Assembly: GCF_016862435.1 (NCBI RefSeq)
Contig: NZ_BOMY01000013.1
Location: forward strand, 248,001 to 312,000
Reading direction: 5' to 3'
DNA from: Paractinoplanes tereljensis
Lineage (GTDB): Bacteria > Actinomycetota > Actinomycetes > Mycobacteriales > Micromonosporaceae
Length of the DNA stretch: 64,000 nucleotides
Shown: one piece after another, positions 53,832 through 62,873 of the stretch
Layout of the letters: the number at the start of each line of letters is the position of its first letter
Position numbering within the stretch: the stretch's first letter is position 1
Program-made: the position numbers and the translations under genes
The notes under the pieces: generated by a model
The model's input: the letters and a program-made list of their open reading frames with translations, nothing else
What the model was told of the DNA's origin: nothing
Database searches by the model: none

Positions 53832-55519
53832 GGCTGGTCCTCGCGCAGCACCGCTCGGGCATAGCGGGCTTCGGTGGTGAGTAACTCGTGGTGGTGGCCG
53901 ACGGCGATCACCCGGCCCTCCTCGACGTAGCAGACCCGGTCGGTGCGATCGAGCACGAGCGGGCTGGATGTGCAGATGACGGTGGTGCGCCCGGCGCGCG
54001 CGATGACCAGCCGGTCGGCGATGCGCGCCTCGGTGTGCGCGTCGACCGCGCTGGTCGGCTCGACCAGGATCAGCGTTTCCGGGTCGGCGACGAGCGCGCG
54101 GACCAGGCGCAGCCGCTGCTGCTGCCCGCCGGAGAAAGTGCGGCCGCGCTCGGCGACCTCACTGTCGAGGCCGTCGGGCAGCGCCTCGACGATGTCGGTG
54201 GCCGCCGCGGCGTGCAGCGCGGCCGGAAGCCGGCCGGTGTCGCGCGGGTCCAGGTCGTCGCGGAGCGGGCCGGTGAACAGCCGCGCGTCGTTGTCGGCCA
54301 CCAGGATCCGCTCGCGGACCGTGGCCAGCGCGAACTCGTCGAGCGGAACCCCGGCGACCAGGCCGCCCTCGGCGTAACGGCCGAGCCGGTCGGCTATCCG
54401 GGTCGCGTCGGCGGGGTCGTCCGCCACCAGCGCGGTGATCTCGCCCGGCCGGATGACCACACCGGACTCCGGGTCGGCCAGCTCACCGGCGAGCTGATCG
54501 GCCGGCCGCGGCGAAGGTGGGTCGGGCAGGTCGGTGGTCGCCCCCATCAGCGTCACCACCCGGCGGCTGGCCACGTGCCCGCGGGTAAGCTTGTCGAGGG
54601 CCTCGGTGAGCTGCCGCAGCGGAGCGACCAGGAAGGCCGCGTAGGCATAGAACGAGACGAGCTGGCCGACCGTGATGTGCCCGCGCACCGCGAACCGCGC
54701 ACCCAGCCAGGTGACCAGCACCAGGAAGATCCCCGGCAGCAGCACCTGGGCCGCCTCCAGCAGCGACTCCACCCGCGCGGTGCGCACCCCGGCCGCGCGC
54801 AGCGCCTGCGACTCCACCCGGTATCGCTCGGCGATCACCGCCTCGCCGCCGACACCGCGCAGCACCCGCAGCCCGCCGACCAGGTCGGCGGCCCGGCCGG
54901 TGAGCCGGCCCTGCTGCTCGCGGGAGAGCTGCTGACGGTGGTGCAGCGGCCGGATCAGCAGACCCACCACCGCCATCAGGATCGGCACGCCGAGCACCAC
55001 CACCAGGCCGAGCGGCACCGACGTGGTGAGCAGGATGACGGTGACCAGTACCACGGCGATCAGCGAGCCGGTGCCACGGGCGGTGATGTCGATGGCCGCG
55101 CCGACCGCCCGGATGTCGGCGGTGCCGATCGCGACCACCTCGCCGGTGTCGATGCGCCGGGGCAACACCGAGCCGAGCCGGGCGGCCTGCCGCACGGTGA
55201 TCTGCACGGTGGCGAACATCGCGCTCAGGAAGTTGGCCACCGCGAAGCGGTGCCGGCTCACCCCGAAGTAGGCCTGACCGGCGCCCGCCGCGAACCCGGC
55301 CAGCGCCCAGAGCACCAGATCACGGCCGTCGTGCCGAACCGCGGCGTCGATCGTCCGGCCGACGATGGCCGGCACCACGGTCTGGCAGAGCATCCAGAGA
55401 ACCGCCAGCGCGATCGCCGGGTAGACGGTGCGCCCGAACCGCCGGACCAGCCAGCCCAGGTAGTGGGTGGCGGATCGGCTGTCAGGTTCGCCGAGATCGG
55501 CGACGGGTAGCTGTCTCAT
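53828..55519 (-). CDS. ABC exporter half-transporter with lost Walker A
   Basis: Partner half-transporter of 563 aa. Membrane domain residues 25-310; the ATPase keeps signature FSGGQ (462-466) but has no Walker A: GEITALVADDPADATRIADRL (359-379) lacks GxxGxGK[S/T]. Walker B reads LILVEP (Asp replaced by Val486, Glu487 kept) and the H-loop His is replaced (ICTSSP). It can therefore supply the signature for its partner's site but should not hydrolyse ATP itself. The promoter at 55529-55551 has the TGTCG-N11-TAnnnT layout; the ATG at 55519 is 9 nt from the -10. Confidence 0.9.
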   Translation of the reverse strand: MRQLPVADLGEPDSRSATHYLGWLVRRFGRTVYPAIALAVLWMLCQTVVPAIVGRTIDAAVRHDGRDLVLWALAGFAAGAGQAYFGVSRHRFAVANFLSAMFATVQITVRQAARLGSVLPRRIDTGEVVAIGTADIRAVGAAIDITARGTGSLIAVVLVTVILLTTSVPLGLVVVLGVPILMAVVGLLIRPLHHRQQLSREQQGRLTGRAADLVGGLRVLRGVGGEAVIAERYRVESQALRAAGVRTARVESLLEAAQVLLPGIFLVLVTWLGARFAVRGHITVGQLVSFYAYAAFLVAPLRQLTEALDKLTRGHVASRRVVTLMGATTDLPDPPSPRPADQLAGELADPESGVVIRPGEITALVADDPADATRIADRLGRYAEGGLVAGVPLDEFALATVRERILVADNDARLFTGPLRDDLDPRDTGRLPAALHAAAATDIVEALPDGLDSEVAERGRTFSGGQQQRLRLVRALVADPETLILVEPTSAVDAHTEARIADRLVIARAGRTTVICTSSPLVLDRTDRVCYVEEGRVIAVGHHHELLTTEARYARAVLREDQP

Positions 55520-55528
55520 CAGGGCCCG

Positions 55529-55551
55529 ACGTTACGGGCCGGGTACGACAG
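55529..55551 (-). promoter_or_regulatory. PafBC/RecA_NDp-like promoter of the ABC exporter
   Basis: CTGTCG (55551-55546), 11 bp, TAACGT (55534-55529), then 9 nt to the ATG. The stretch AACTGTCGTACCCGG is also found before the nnr operon (62846-62860 region), again at the same distance from its -10. Confidence 0.55.
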
Positions 55552-55567
55552 TTCGCGACGCGATTTC

Positions 55568-55828
55568 TCAGCGGTCGACCGGGCTGAAATCCCACACGTG
55601 CGGTGCGCGGGCGACCAGCTTGGCCGGCGGCACCGGCAGATTTTCCGGGGTGTTCCGCCACTTGGTGATCACCACGATGCGGTGGTCGGTCGACGAGTAC
55701 ACGTCGCTCGACACGTGTTGCGGCAGCACCTCCAGCCGGGGCACCGCCACGTCACAGACCCAGGTCAGCAGCTCGTCGAAGCCGCTCGCGAGGGCCCGCA
55801 CCTCCCACATCCGTGCGATCATGTCCAT
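55568..55828 (-). CDS. small conserved-looking protein at the end of the tsa operon
   Basis: Protein of 86 aa beginning MDMIARMWEVRALASGFDELLTWVCDVAVPRLEVLPQHVSSDVYSSTDHRIVVITKWRNTPENLP. The pattern of a strand, a helix and YSSTDHRIVVITKW resembles a single ferredoxin-like (antibiotic-monooxygenase-type dimeric alpha-beta barrel) domain, but no catalytic residue is evident. Its ATG is 3 bp after tsaD with GGAG 7 nt upstream, so it is co-transcribed. Function unknown. Confidence 0.65.
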   Translation of the reverse strand: MDMIARMWEVRALASGFDELLTWVCDVAVPRLEVLPQHVSSDVYSSTDHRIVVITKWRNTPENLPVPPAKLVARAPHVWDFSPVDR

Positions 55829-55831
55829 TGC

Positions 55832-56884
55832 CTACTCCGTCACGCTGACCGTGGTCAATGACATTGCGGAATCCGCTGGCAGATCGAGACGACTCGGCGC
55901 CACCCCCGCCGCGACCAGCCGGGAACCGAGCGCCGCGACCATCGCGCCGTTGTCCGTACACAGTGCGGGACGCGGAACGCGTACCCGGATGCCGTGTTTT
56001 TCCGCCCTCTGTTCGGCCAGCACCCGCAGCCGCGAGTTGGCGGCGACACCGCCACCGATCACCAGGGTTTGCACCCCGTTGGTCCGGCAGGCGTCGATCG
56101 CCTTGGCGGTGAGCACGTCGCAGACCGCCTCCTGGAAACTCGCCGACACGTCGGCCACCGGCACCGGCTCGCCGTCCCGTTCACGAGCTTCCACCCAGCG
56201 GGCCACCGCGGTCTTCAGGCCGGAGAAGGAGAAGTCGAAACGGTGTGCGGCCTGGTCTTTCGGCGCGGACAGGCCACGCGGAAAGGCGATCGCGGCCGGG
56301 TCACCCTCGCGCGCCCGCCGATCGATCACCGGCCCGCCCGGGAAACCGAGCCCGAGCAGCCGGGCCACCTTGTCGAAGGCCTCACCGGCGGCGTCGTCGA
56401 TGGTGGCGCCGAGCGGGGTCACCCCGTGGGCCAGGTCGTCGACCAGCAGCAACGACGAATGCCCGCCGGACACCAGCATGGCGATCGCCGGTTCCGGCAG
56501 CGGACCGTGTTCCAGGGTGTCGACGGCCACGTGCGCGGCGAGATGGTTGACGCCGTACAGCGGTTTCTCGGCGGCCAGTGCGTACCCCTTGGCCGCCGCC
56601 ACCCCCACCAGCAACGCGCCCGCCAGGCCCGGGCCGCTGGTCACCGCGATCGCGTCGATGTCGGCCAGCGTGACGCCGGCGTCGTCGAGCGCGCGCTGCA
56701 TGGTCGGCACGATCGCCTCGAGGTGAGCGCGGCTGGCCACCTCGGGAACGACCCCGCCGAACCGGGCATGCTGCTCCACACTGGACGCTATGGCGTCGGC
56801 CAGCAGCGTGTGCCCGCGGACGATGCCGACACCGGTCTCGTCGCAGGAGGTCTCGATCCCGAGGACCAGGGGTTCGTCAGACAT
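55832..56884 (-). CDS. tsaD: tRNA N6-adenosine threonylcarbamoyltransferase TsaD
   Basis: Transfers the threonylcarbamoyl group to A37 of ANN-decoding tRNAs (t6A), with TsaB and TsaE. It has 350 aa of the Kae1/ASKHA fold: [32 protein letters not shown] (metal His), [10 protein letters not shown] (metal His), [31 protein letters not shown] and [13 protein letters not shown]. The ATG overlaps rimI by 8 bp. All t6A partner genes are in this operon. Confidence 0.96.
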   Translation of the reverse strand: MSDEPLVLGIETSCDETGVGIVRGHTLLADAIASSVEQHARFGGVVPEVASRAHLEAIVPTMQRALDDAGVTLADIDAIAVTSGPGLAGALLVGVAAAKGYALAAEKPLYGVNHLAAHVAVDTLEHGPLPEPAIAMLVSGGHSSLLLVDDLAHGVTPLGATIDDAAGEAFDKVARLLGLGFPGGPVIDRRAREGDPAAIAFPRGLSAPKDQAAHRFDFSFSGLKTAVARWVEARERDGEPVPVADVSASFQEAVCDVLTAKAIDACRTNGVQTLVIGGGVAANSRLRVLAEQRAEKHGIRVRVPRPALCTDNGAMVAALGSRLVAAGVAPSRLDLPADSAMSLTTVSVTE

Positions 56885-57314
56885 CGCGCATCATCACCAG
56901 GGCGTCCGTGTTGCTGGGTTGGTAATAGCCGCGGCGGATCCCGACCGGCTCGAAACCGTACATCGCGTACAGCTGCTGGGCCGGTGCGTTGTCGACCGCG
57001 ACCTCCAGCAACGTCTGTTTGATGGCCCGCCGCTCGGCCTCGCCGAGCAGCGTCTCCAACATTTCCCGGCCCACGCCGCGCCGCTGGGCGGTGCGGCGCA
57101 CCGCGATGTTCTGCACCCAGGCCTCGCCGTCGTTCACCGCGAGACCGGCGTAACCGAGCAGCCCCTCGTCGAGCGCCACGATGTAGAAGTTGCGCTCGCG
57201 CTGGGCCAGTTCGTTCCAGAACATGGCCGGCGACCACTTCTCCGCACCGAACAGGTCTTCCTCGATGCCCAGCACCTCGGCGATGTGCCACCAGCGGAAT
57301 CGTTCGATGCGCAT
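56877..57314 (-). CDS. rimI: ribosomal-protein-alanine N-acetyltransferase RimI
   Basis: GNAT acetyltransferase of 145 aa. Core: [29 protein letters not shown] with the acetyl-CoA pyrophosphate loop RRGVGRE, then [28 protein letters not shown] and the RimI-typical end DALVMMRDV. It lies between tsaB and tsaD, the classic rimI position. The start overlaps the end of tsaB by 1 bp. Confidence 0.93.
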   Translation of the reverse strand: MRIERFRWWHIAEVLGIEEDLFGAEKWSPAMFWNELAQRERNFYIVALDEGLLGYAGLAVNDGEAWVQNIAVRRTAQRRGVGREMLETLLGEAERRAIKQTLLEVAVDNAPAQQLYAMYGFEPVGIRRGYYQPSNTDALVMMRDV

Positions 57315-57970
57315 CAGGTCAGCACGGTCTTTCGGCCGGTCGGTTCGACCGCGTCGGGACGCCGCAGGTAGAGCGGCGTGAGCGGCTCGCTCGGCGCGGC
57401 CTCGCGAATCCGCTCGGCCGCCAGAGCGACAAGGGCCGCGCCCGGCGGGTACAACAAATGCTCCTCCACCGGTACGCCGAACAGGTCCCCGTATTTCAGG
57501 CCGCCCTCGCCCGCCACCCGATCGAACTCCCCGGTCACCTCGGCCGGTTTCGCCACCTCGGGACCGCCGACCCGGACACCGTCCAGATAGGTCGCGAAGT
57601 AGACCTCCCGGCGACGCGCGTCGGTGGCGACCAGCACCCGACCCGGTCCGGCCGCCCGGCCCAGCGCGTCGAGCGAGCAGACCCCGTAGGTGGGGATGCC
57701 GAGCGCGTGCGCCATGCTCGCGGCCGTCGCCAGGCCGACCCGCAGCCCGGTGAACGGGCCCGGCCCCAGACCGGCGACGATCGCGCCCAGGTCGGACGGG
57801 CGCACCCCGGTCTCGGCCAGGGCCGCCGCGATCTCGGGCGCCAATTTCTCACCGTGCGCCCGGGGGTCCACGGTGCGCCGCTCGGCGATGCCGGACAGGC
57901 CGTCGGCGGTGACCTCCACCAGCGCGGCCGTGGACGCGGGGGTGGCGGTATCGAGAGCTAGAACGAGCAC
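57314..57970 (-). CDS. tsaB: tRNA threonylcarbamoyladenosine biosynthesis protein TsaB
   Basis: Scaffold paralogue of TsaD needed for t6A formation, 218 aa. It starts MLVLALDTATPASTAALVE, followed by the conserved GLGPGPFTGLRVGLATAASMAHALGIPTYGVCSLDAL. It lacks the metal His residues of TsaD, as expected. It is 9 bp downstream of udg. Confidence 0.95.
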   Translation of the reverse strand: MLVLALDTATPASTAALVEVTADGLSGIAERRTVDPRAHGEKLAPEIAAALAETGVRPSDLGAIVAGLGPGPFTGLRVGLATAASMAHALGIPTYGVCSLDALGRAAGPGRVLVATDARRREVYFATYLDGVRVGGPEVAKPAEVTGEFDRVAGEGGLKYGDLFGVPVEEHLLYPPGAALVALAAERIREAAPSEPLTPLYLRRPDAVEPTGRKTVLT

Positions 57971-57979
57971 GTGCCGACC

Positions 57980-58654
57980 CTAACGCGGGTCCCAGTCGAC
58001 AAGCGGGCGACCGCCGTCGGCCAGGGCCTTGTTGGCTGCGCTGAACGGGCGGGCGCCGCGAAAGCCCTCCCGGTTGAGCGGGCTGGGGTGACCGGCCTCC
58101 AGCACGATGTGTGCCGGGTTGGTGACCAGGACGGCTTTCTTCTTCGCGTAACCACCCCAGAGCAGGAAGACGACCCGCTCGTCGCGGGCGTTCAGCGCCC
58201 GGATGGTGGCGTCGGTGAACGCCTCCCAACCCTTGCCGGCGTGCGACGCGGCCGCGCCGGCCCGGACCGTGAGCACCGCGTTGAGCAGCAGCACCCCCTG
58301 CTTGGCCCAGTTGGTGAGGTCACCGGAGGCGGGCGGCGCGATGTTGGCGTCCTCGGCCAGTTCCTTGAACACGTTGCGCAGCGACGGCGGGATCCGCACG
58401 CCCTCGCGCACGCTGAAGCTGAGCCCGTGCGCCTGGCCCGGCCCGTGGTACGGGTCCTGGCCGAGGATCAGCACCCGGGTCTGCTCCGGCAGGCACAGCC
58501 GGTACGCCGCGAACAGGTCCTCGATCGGCGGGTAGACGGTCTGCGACGCGTACTCACCGGCTACGAAAGTGCCCAGCGCGGCGGTCGCGTCGGCGTCGAG
58601 GAACGGCTCCAGCTCGGCACGCCACTGGGCCGGAAGAAGCTCGGGCAGGTTCAC
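57980..58654 (-). CDS. ung: uracil-DNA glycosylase (family 1)
   Basis: Removes uracil from DNA, 224 aa. Water-activating motif LILGQDPYHGPGQAHGLSFSV (catalytic Asp), uracil-binding Asn in GVLLLNAVLTV, and the Leu-intercalation loop AGHPSPLNREGF with His. GTG 58654 overlaps the end of tsaE by 4 bp (GTGA); longer in-frame starts would lie inside tsaE. A DNA-repair gene inside the t6A cluster fits the damage-type promoter at the head of this operon. Confidence 0.95.
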   Translation of the reverse strand: MNLPELLPAQWRAELEPFLDADATAALGTFVAGEYASQTVYPPIEDLFAAYRLCLPEQTRVLILGQDPYHGPGQAHGLSFSVREGVRIPPSLRNVFKELAEDANIAPPASGDLTNWAKQGVLLLNAVLTVRAGAAASHAGKGWEAFTDATIRALNARDERVVFLLWGGYAKKKAVLVTNPAHIVLEAGHPSPLNREGFRGARPFSAANKALADGGRPLVDWDPR

Positions 58655-59109
58655 GGAGTCTCCAATTCGCGGAGGCGGTCGGCCCAGTCGCCGCCGTGCG
58701 GCACCAGTTCCACCACCCGGGTGTCGTCGTCCAGTCGGTCGATGCGGACCTGCAGGTATTCGTCGTTGAGTCGCTCGACCAGGCCGGCCCCCCACTCGAC
58801 GACGGTCACCGCGTCGTCGGCCGAGGCGTCCAGATCGAGGTCGTCGATCTCGGCGCGCGGGTCCGGCTTGTCACCGAGACGATAGGCGTCGGCGTGCACG
58901 AGCGGCGTCCGCCCCCGGTGCACCCGGGCGATCACGAAGGTCGGCGAGGTGATCGCCCCCTCCACCTCGAGCCCGGCGCCGATGCCCTGCACCAGCACGG
59001 TCTTGCCGGCCCCGAGCGGCCCGGAGAGCAGCACCAGGTCGCCGGCGCGCAGAAGGCCGGCGAGCCGGCGCCCGAAGGCCTTGGTGTCCTCGACGGTGGC
59101 CAGTTTCAC
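58651..59109 (-). CDS. tsaE: tRNA threonylcarbamoyladenosine biosynthesis ATPase TsaE
   Basis: P-loop ATPase of 152 aa that drives turnover of the TsaBD complex. Walker A SGPLGAGKTVLVQGIG, switch region ITSPTFVIARVHRGRTPLVHADAYRL and the conserved VVEWGAGL. It overlaps both neighbours by 4 bp, so translation is coupled from the alpha/beta hydrolase through udg. Confidence 0.95.
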   Translation of the reverse strand: MKLATVEDTKAFGRRLAGLLRAGDLVLLSGPLGAGKTVLVQGIGAGLEVEGAITSPTFVIARVHRGRTPLVHADAYRLGDKPDPRAEIDDLDLDASADDAVTVVEWGAGLVERLNDEYLQVRIDRLDDDTRVVELVPHGGDWADRLRELETP

Positions 59110-60167
59110 GAGATCTTCTCCACGAACGGCACCAGCGCGGCGTTGACCTCGTCGGCCCGTTCCAGCATCACCACGTGCCCGCTGTTCTCCACCTTCACCA
59201 GCTTGGCGTCGGGCAGGTAGGCCACGATCTCCTCGGACTGCGCAACCGGGGTCAAATAGTCCCGGTCACCGACGATGACCAGCACCGGCACGCCCCGGAG
59301 CGCGGCCAGCGCCGGGAAGCGATTGTGCTGGTAGAGCGTGTGCAGATATTTGGTGAGCGTCTCGACCGAGGTCTTGGAGTTCATCCCCTCCACGAAGGAG
59401 ACCAACGACGGACTCGGCTTCGCGTCGCCGAAGCCGTACCGCCGGGTCAGCAGCCAGGCCAGGTCGCTGGAGACCAGCCGGGCCCGGTCGATGGCCCCGC
59501 CGCCGAGGTGCGCGGCCTTGCCCCAGAGCGGGAAGAACGGTGCGCTGGCCCGGGCCACCAGCGACGGCACCGCCAGCTTGGCGCGATCGATCACCCGCGC
59601 CGAGGTGGAGATCAGCACCACGCCGGTGACCCGGTCGCCGAACCATTGCGGGTACTGCTCGGCGAACGCCATGATCGTCATGCCGCCCATCGAGTGCCCG
59701 ACCAGGATGATGTGCCCGTCCGGCACGGTCGCGTCGAGCACCGCGGCCAGCGACTTGCCGAGCCCGGCGATGTCGTAGTTGCCGGATTCGAGCTTGCCGG
59801 ACCGGCCGTGCCCGGGCTGGTCGTAGAGGACCAGCCGGTGGTCGCCGCGCTCGGTGAACAGCTTGCGCTGGAAGTAGAACGTGCCCATGTCCAGCGCGAA
59901 GCCGTGCACGAAGACGATCGTCGGCTTGCCGGTGTCGCGCTTCGGCTCGACCACCTCGACGTGCAGGTCGGTGCCGTCGGCCGCGGTGACGGTGAGCTCG
60001 GCGTCGAACGGCGGGTCGGCGAAGGTCTCCTCGGCGTACTGGTCGCCGGGGGCGTTTACCGACCGCCGGACCAGGGCCCGCTCGACCGCGAACGCCGTGG
60101 CCAGCCCGGCCGCGACCACACCGACCGCGGCCCCGGCGATGCCGACCTGCTTGGCCCGCCGCTTCAC
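59106..60167 (-). CDS. alpha/beta hydrolase with N-terminal membrane segment
   Basis: Hydrolase of 353 aa. One hydrophobic N-terminal helix (VGIAGAAVGVVAAGLATAFA) serves as anchor or signal. The alpha/beta fold follows: oxyanion HGFALDMG, nucleophile elbow GHSMGGMTIM (Ser), acid in VIVGDRDYLTPV and His in ENSGHVVMLER. The substrate is unknown; lipids or esters are likely. It lies between alr and tsaE, a position where actinobacteria often carry such a gene. GTGA overlap with alr. Confidence 0.88.
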   Translation of the reverse strand: MKRRAKQVGIAGAAVGVVAAGLATAFAVERALVRRSVNAPGDQYAEETFADPPFDAELTVTAADGTDLHVEVVEPKRDTGKPTIVFVHGFALDMGTFYFQRKLFTERGDHRLVLYDQPGHGRSGKLESGNYDIAGLGKSLAAVLDATVPDGHIILVGHSMGGMTIMAFAEQYPQWFGDRVTGVVLISTSARVIDRAKLAVPSLVARASAPFFPLWGKAAHLGGGAIDRARLVSSDLAWLLTRRYGFGDAKPSPSLVSFVEGMNSKTSVETLTKYLHTLYQHNRFPALAALRGVPVLVIVGDRDYLTPVAQSEEIVAYLPDAKLVKVENSGHVVMLERADEVNAALVPFVEKIS

Positions 60168-61288
60168 GAGGTCACCCCGGCCGTGCCATCGTAGATCCGC
60201 GGCACGCGCGGGCTCCCGAAGCGGGTGACGATCTCGTAGTTGATCGTGCCCACCACCTCGGCCCAGTCGTCCGCGGTCGGCCCTTGATCACTCGGCCCGA
60301 ACAGCGTGGCCACGTCGCCCGCCGACACCTGGTCGTCGCCGACGTCCAGCACGATCTGATCCATGCAGACCCGGCCGGCGATCGTGCGCCGCTTGCCCGC
60401 CAGCTGCACCGGCCCGGCGTTCGACGCGGCCCGCGGCACCCCGTCGGCGTAGCCGAGCGGCACCAGCGCGAGTGTCGTCTCCCGCTCGGTGAAATAGGTA
60501 TGCCCGTAGGAGACGCCCTGCCCGGCCGGGACCCGCTTGGTCTGCGCCACCCGGGCACGGGCGGTCATGGCCGGCCGCAGCCCGAACGTCTCACCCTCGA
60601 TCGGCGACAACCCGTAGACCGCGATCCCCGGACGGACCAGGTCGTAGTGCGCGTCCGGCCGGGTCAGCGTGGCCGCCGAATTGGCGATGTGCCGGTACCG
60701 CGGGCTGATCCCGAACCGCTCGGCCACCGCCAGCCCGTCGGCGAACGCGGCCAGCTGCCGGTCGGTCGTCTCGTGCCCGAGCACGTCCGCGTAGACGAAG
60801 TGGCTCCACACCCCGACCACCTCGATGTCGCCGTCGGCCTGCGCCTTCGCCGCCGCCTCCAGCACGGCCGGCCATTCGGCCGGGGTGGCTCCGGCGCGAG
60901 CCAGGCCGGTGTCCAACTTCAGGTGTACCCGAGCCGTCCGCTCCGCCCGGCGGGCCGCCGTCACCAGTTCCTCGACCAGTTGCACGCTGCTCGCGCTGAG
61001 ATCGAGGCCGGCCGCGACGCCCTCGTGCAGCGCCAGCCCCGGGGAATGCAGCCAGGCCAGCACGGGCACGTCCAGACCGGCCCGGCGCAGGGCCAGCCCT
61101 TCGTCCAGGGTCGCCACGCCGAGCCAGGTCGCCCCGCCGGCCAGCGCTGCCCGCGCGGACGGCAGCATGCCGTGCCCATACCCGTCGCCCTTCACCACCG
61201 CCATCACCTCGGCGCTGGTGCCGGCGCGCATCAACGCCACGTTGTCCCGGATGGCGTCCAGATCGATCCGAACCTCGGCCTGCCACAT
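60164..61288 (-). CDS. alr: alanine racemase
   Basis: PLP enzyme of 374 aa making D-alanine for peptidoglycan. It has the PLP-Lys in VMAVVKGDGYGHGM (Gly replacing the usual Ala at two places), IANSAATL and RPGIAVYG. The catalytic Tyr region is VSYGHTYFTERETTLALVPLGYADGVPR, and RTIAGRVCMDQIVLDVG is the substrate-binding strand. ATG 61288 is chosen: TAGGCT ends 7 nt upstream, so it may also have its own leaderless start in addition to read-through from nnr. Confidence 0.95.
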   Translation of the reverse strand: MWQAEVRIDLDAIRDNVALMRAGTSAEVMAVVKGDGYGHGMLPSARAALAGGATWLGVATLDEGLALRRAGLDVPVLAWLHSPGLALHEGVAAGLDLSASSVQLVEELVTAARRAERTARVHLKLDTGLARAGATPAEWPAVLEAAAKAQADGDIEVVGVWSHFVYADVLGHETTDRQLAAFADGLAVAERFGISPRYRHIANSAATLTRPDAHYDLVRPGIAVYGLSPIEGETFGLRPAMTARARVAQTKRVPAGQGVSYGHTYFTERETTLALVPLGYADGVPRAASNAGPVQLAGKRRTIAGRVCMDQIVLDVGDDQVSAGDVATLFGPSDQGPTADDWAEVVGTINYEIVTRFGSPRVPRIYDGTAGVTS

Positions 61289-61342
61289 GATTCCCAGCCT
61301 ACTTTTCGCGATGACCAACTCGGTTACGGCTGCTCAGCCCAC

Positions 61343-62800
61343 TCACCCGGCGGAGAGCAGGTCGGCCAGCACCGGGCGCAACGCGGCCGCCACGTCGGGC
61401 GCGGTCACCGGACCGGCCTCGGCTGCCCGCCGACCGGCCAGGCCATGCACATAGGCCGCCGCGATCGCCGCCCGCTCCGGCGGCAGCCCACCGGCCAGCA
61501 GCGAGCCGAGCAGCCCGGCGAGCACGTCGCCGCTGCCGGCCGTGGCCAGCGCCGAACTGCCGGTCGGATTGACCCACACCTCACCGCCCGGGGTCGCCAC
61601 GATCGTCCGGTCGCCCTTGAGCAGCACCACCGCGTTGATCCAGGCGGCCAGCTTGCAGGCGGCGCCGACCCGGTCCGGGCCCGGCGCCTCCCCGGCCAGC
61701 CGTTTGAACTCCCCGTCGTGCGGCGTGATCACCAGCGGCGCGTCTCGTCGCAGGTCCTCGGCGTGCTTTCCGTCGACCAGCAGGGTCAGCGCGTCGGCGT
61801 CGAGCACCACCGGCAACGACGAGGCCAGCACGATGCGCAGGGTGCGCCGCGACTCGTCGTCGGTGCCCAGCCCGGACCCGCACAACCACGCCTGCACCCG
61901 CCCCGTATCACCCGGCCGGGGCACCGCCACCACCGACGGATGCGCCCGGACCACCTCGTGGTGGGCGCTGCCGGCATAGCGCACCATGCCGGTCGGGCCG
62001 GCCAGCGCCCCGCTCACCGACAGCAACGCGGCCCCCGGGTATTTCGCCGAGCCGGTCGCGATGCCCACCACGCCGCGCGTGTACTTGTCGGAGGCCGGGC
62101 CCGGTTGCGGCCACCACCCGGCGATGTCGGCGACGTCGGGCACCCGGACCACCGGGTCGGCGCGCAACGCCGGACCGAGCCCGATGTCGACCAGCTCCAC
62201 CTGACCGCAGCGCACCGCGGCCGCCCCGAGCACGTGCGCCGGTTTGAGGCAGCCGAAGGTGACCGTGACATCGGCCGTGACCGCCTCGCCCGGCACGTCA
62301 CCGGTGTCCACCGCGACGCCGCTCGGCACGTCGACCGCCACCACCACCGGCCGGTCGCCGTCGCGACCGCGCAGGTCAGCCAGCCGGGCCACCAGGCCGG
62401 CGGCCGGCGGACGCAGACCGCCGCTCGCGCCGATGCCCACGATGCCGTCGAGCACCAGGTCGGCCCGGGATCCCAGCTCGCGCACGGTGAACCCACCGGC
62501 CGACCGCAGCGCGGCCAGCCCGGCCAGGTGAACCCGCTCGGGCCGCAGCAACAGAGCACGCACCTGGGCACCCCGCCGGGCCAGCGCGGCGCCGGCGTAG
62601 AGCGTGTCGCCGCCGTTGTCGCCGCTGCCCACCAGCAGCAGCACCCGCGCGCCGTAGACCCCGCCGCCCTCGTCGAGCAGCAGTGCGCAGCGCCGGGCCA
62701 GGCCGGCCGCGGCCCGCTGCATCAGCGTGCCCTCCGGCAGCGACGCCATCAACGCCTTCTCGGCCGCACGCACATCCGCGACCCGCCATGCCTGCCGCAT
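61343..62800 (-). CDS. nnr: bifunctional NAD(P)H-hydrate epimerase / ADP-dependent dehydratase
   Basis: Metabolite-repair enzyme of 485 aa restoring damaged NAD(P)H hydrates. The N-terminal YjeF epimerase domain (1-220) has VLLLVGSGDNGGDTLYAGAAL and VVVAVDVPSGV. The C-terminal ribokinase-like dehydratase (230-485) has the LVITPHDGEFKRLAG and ATAGSGDVLAGLLGSLLAGGL motifs. It is the first gene behind the 62834-62856 promoter; GGAGGG precedes the ATG. Confidence 0.95.
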   Translation of the reverse strand: MRQAWRVADVRAAEKALMASLPEGTLMQRAAAGLARRCALLLDEGGGVYGARVLLLVGSGDNGGDTLYAGAALARRGAQVRALLLRPERVHLAGLAALRSAGGFTVRELGSRADLVLDGIVGIGASGGLRPPAAGLVARLADLRGRDGDRPVVVAVDVPSGVAVDTGDVPGEAVTADVTVTFGCLKPAHVLGAAAVRCGQVELVDIGLGPALRADPVVRVPDVADIAGWWPQPGPASDKYTRGVVGIATGSAKYPGAALLSVSGALAGPTGMVRYAGSAHHEVVRAHPSVVAVPRPGDTGRVQAWLCGSGLGTDDESRRTLRIVLASSLPVVLDADALTLLVDGKHAEDLRRDAPLVITPHDGEFKRLAGEAPGPDRVGAACKLAAWINAVVLLKGDRTIVATPGGEVWVNPTGSSALATAGSGDVLAGLLGSLLAGGLPPERAAIAAAYVHGLAGRRAAEAGPVTAPDVAAALRPVLADLLSAG

Positions 62801-62833
62801 CAGCCCTCCAGTGCCCTCGGTGTGATGCCAAAG

Positions 62834-62856
62834 GTTTTAGGCCCCGGGTACGACAG
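62834..62856 (-). promoter_or_regulatory. PafBC/RecA_NDp-like promoter of the nnr-alr-tsaE-ung operon
   Basis: CTGTCG (62856-62851), 11 bp, TAAAAC (62839-62834) in the acpS-nnr gap. The upstream half, AACTGTCGTACCCGG, is identical to that before the ABC exporter. The -10 deviates from TAnnnT at its last base. Confidence 0.5.
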
Positions 62857-62873
62857 TTTCGCGTTCCCGCTGC

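Noticed and set aside
61296..61318. alr promoter as a fourth PafBC-type site (TTGGTC-N11-TAGGCT)
   Set aside because: Spacing fits but the upstream box lacks the TGTC core; treated only as a leaderless -10.
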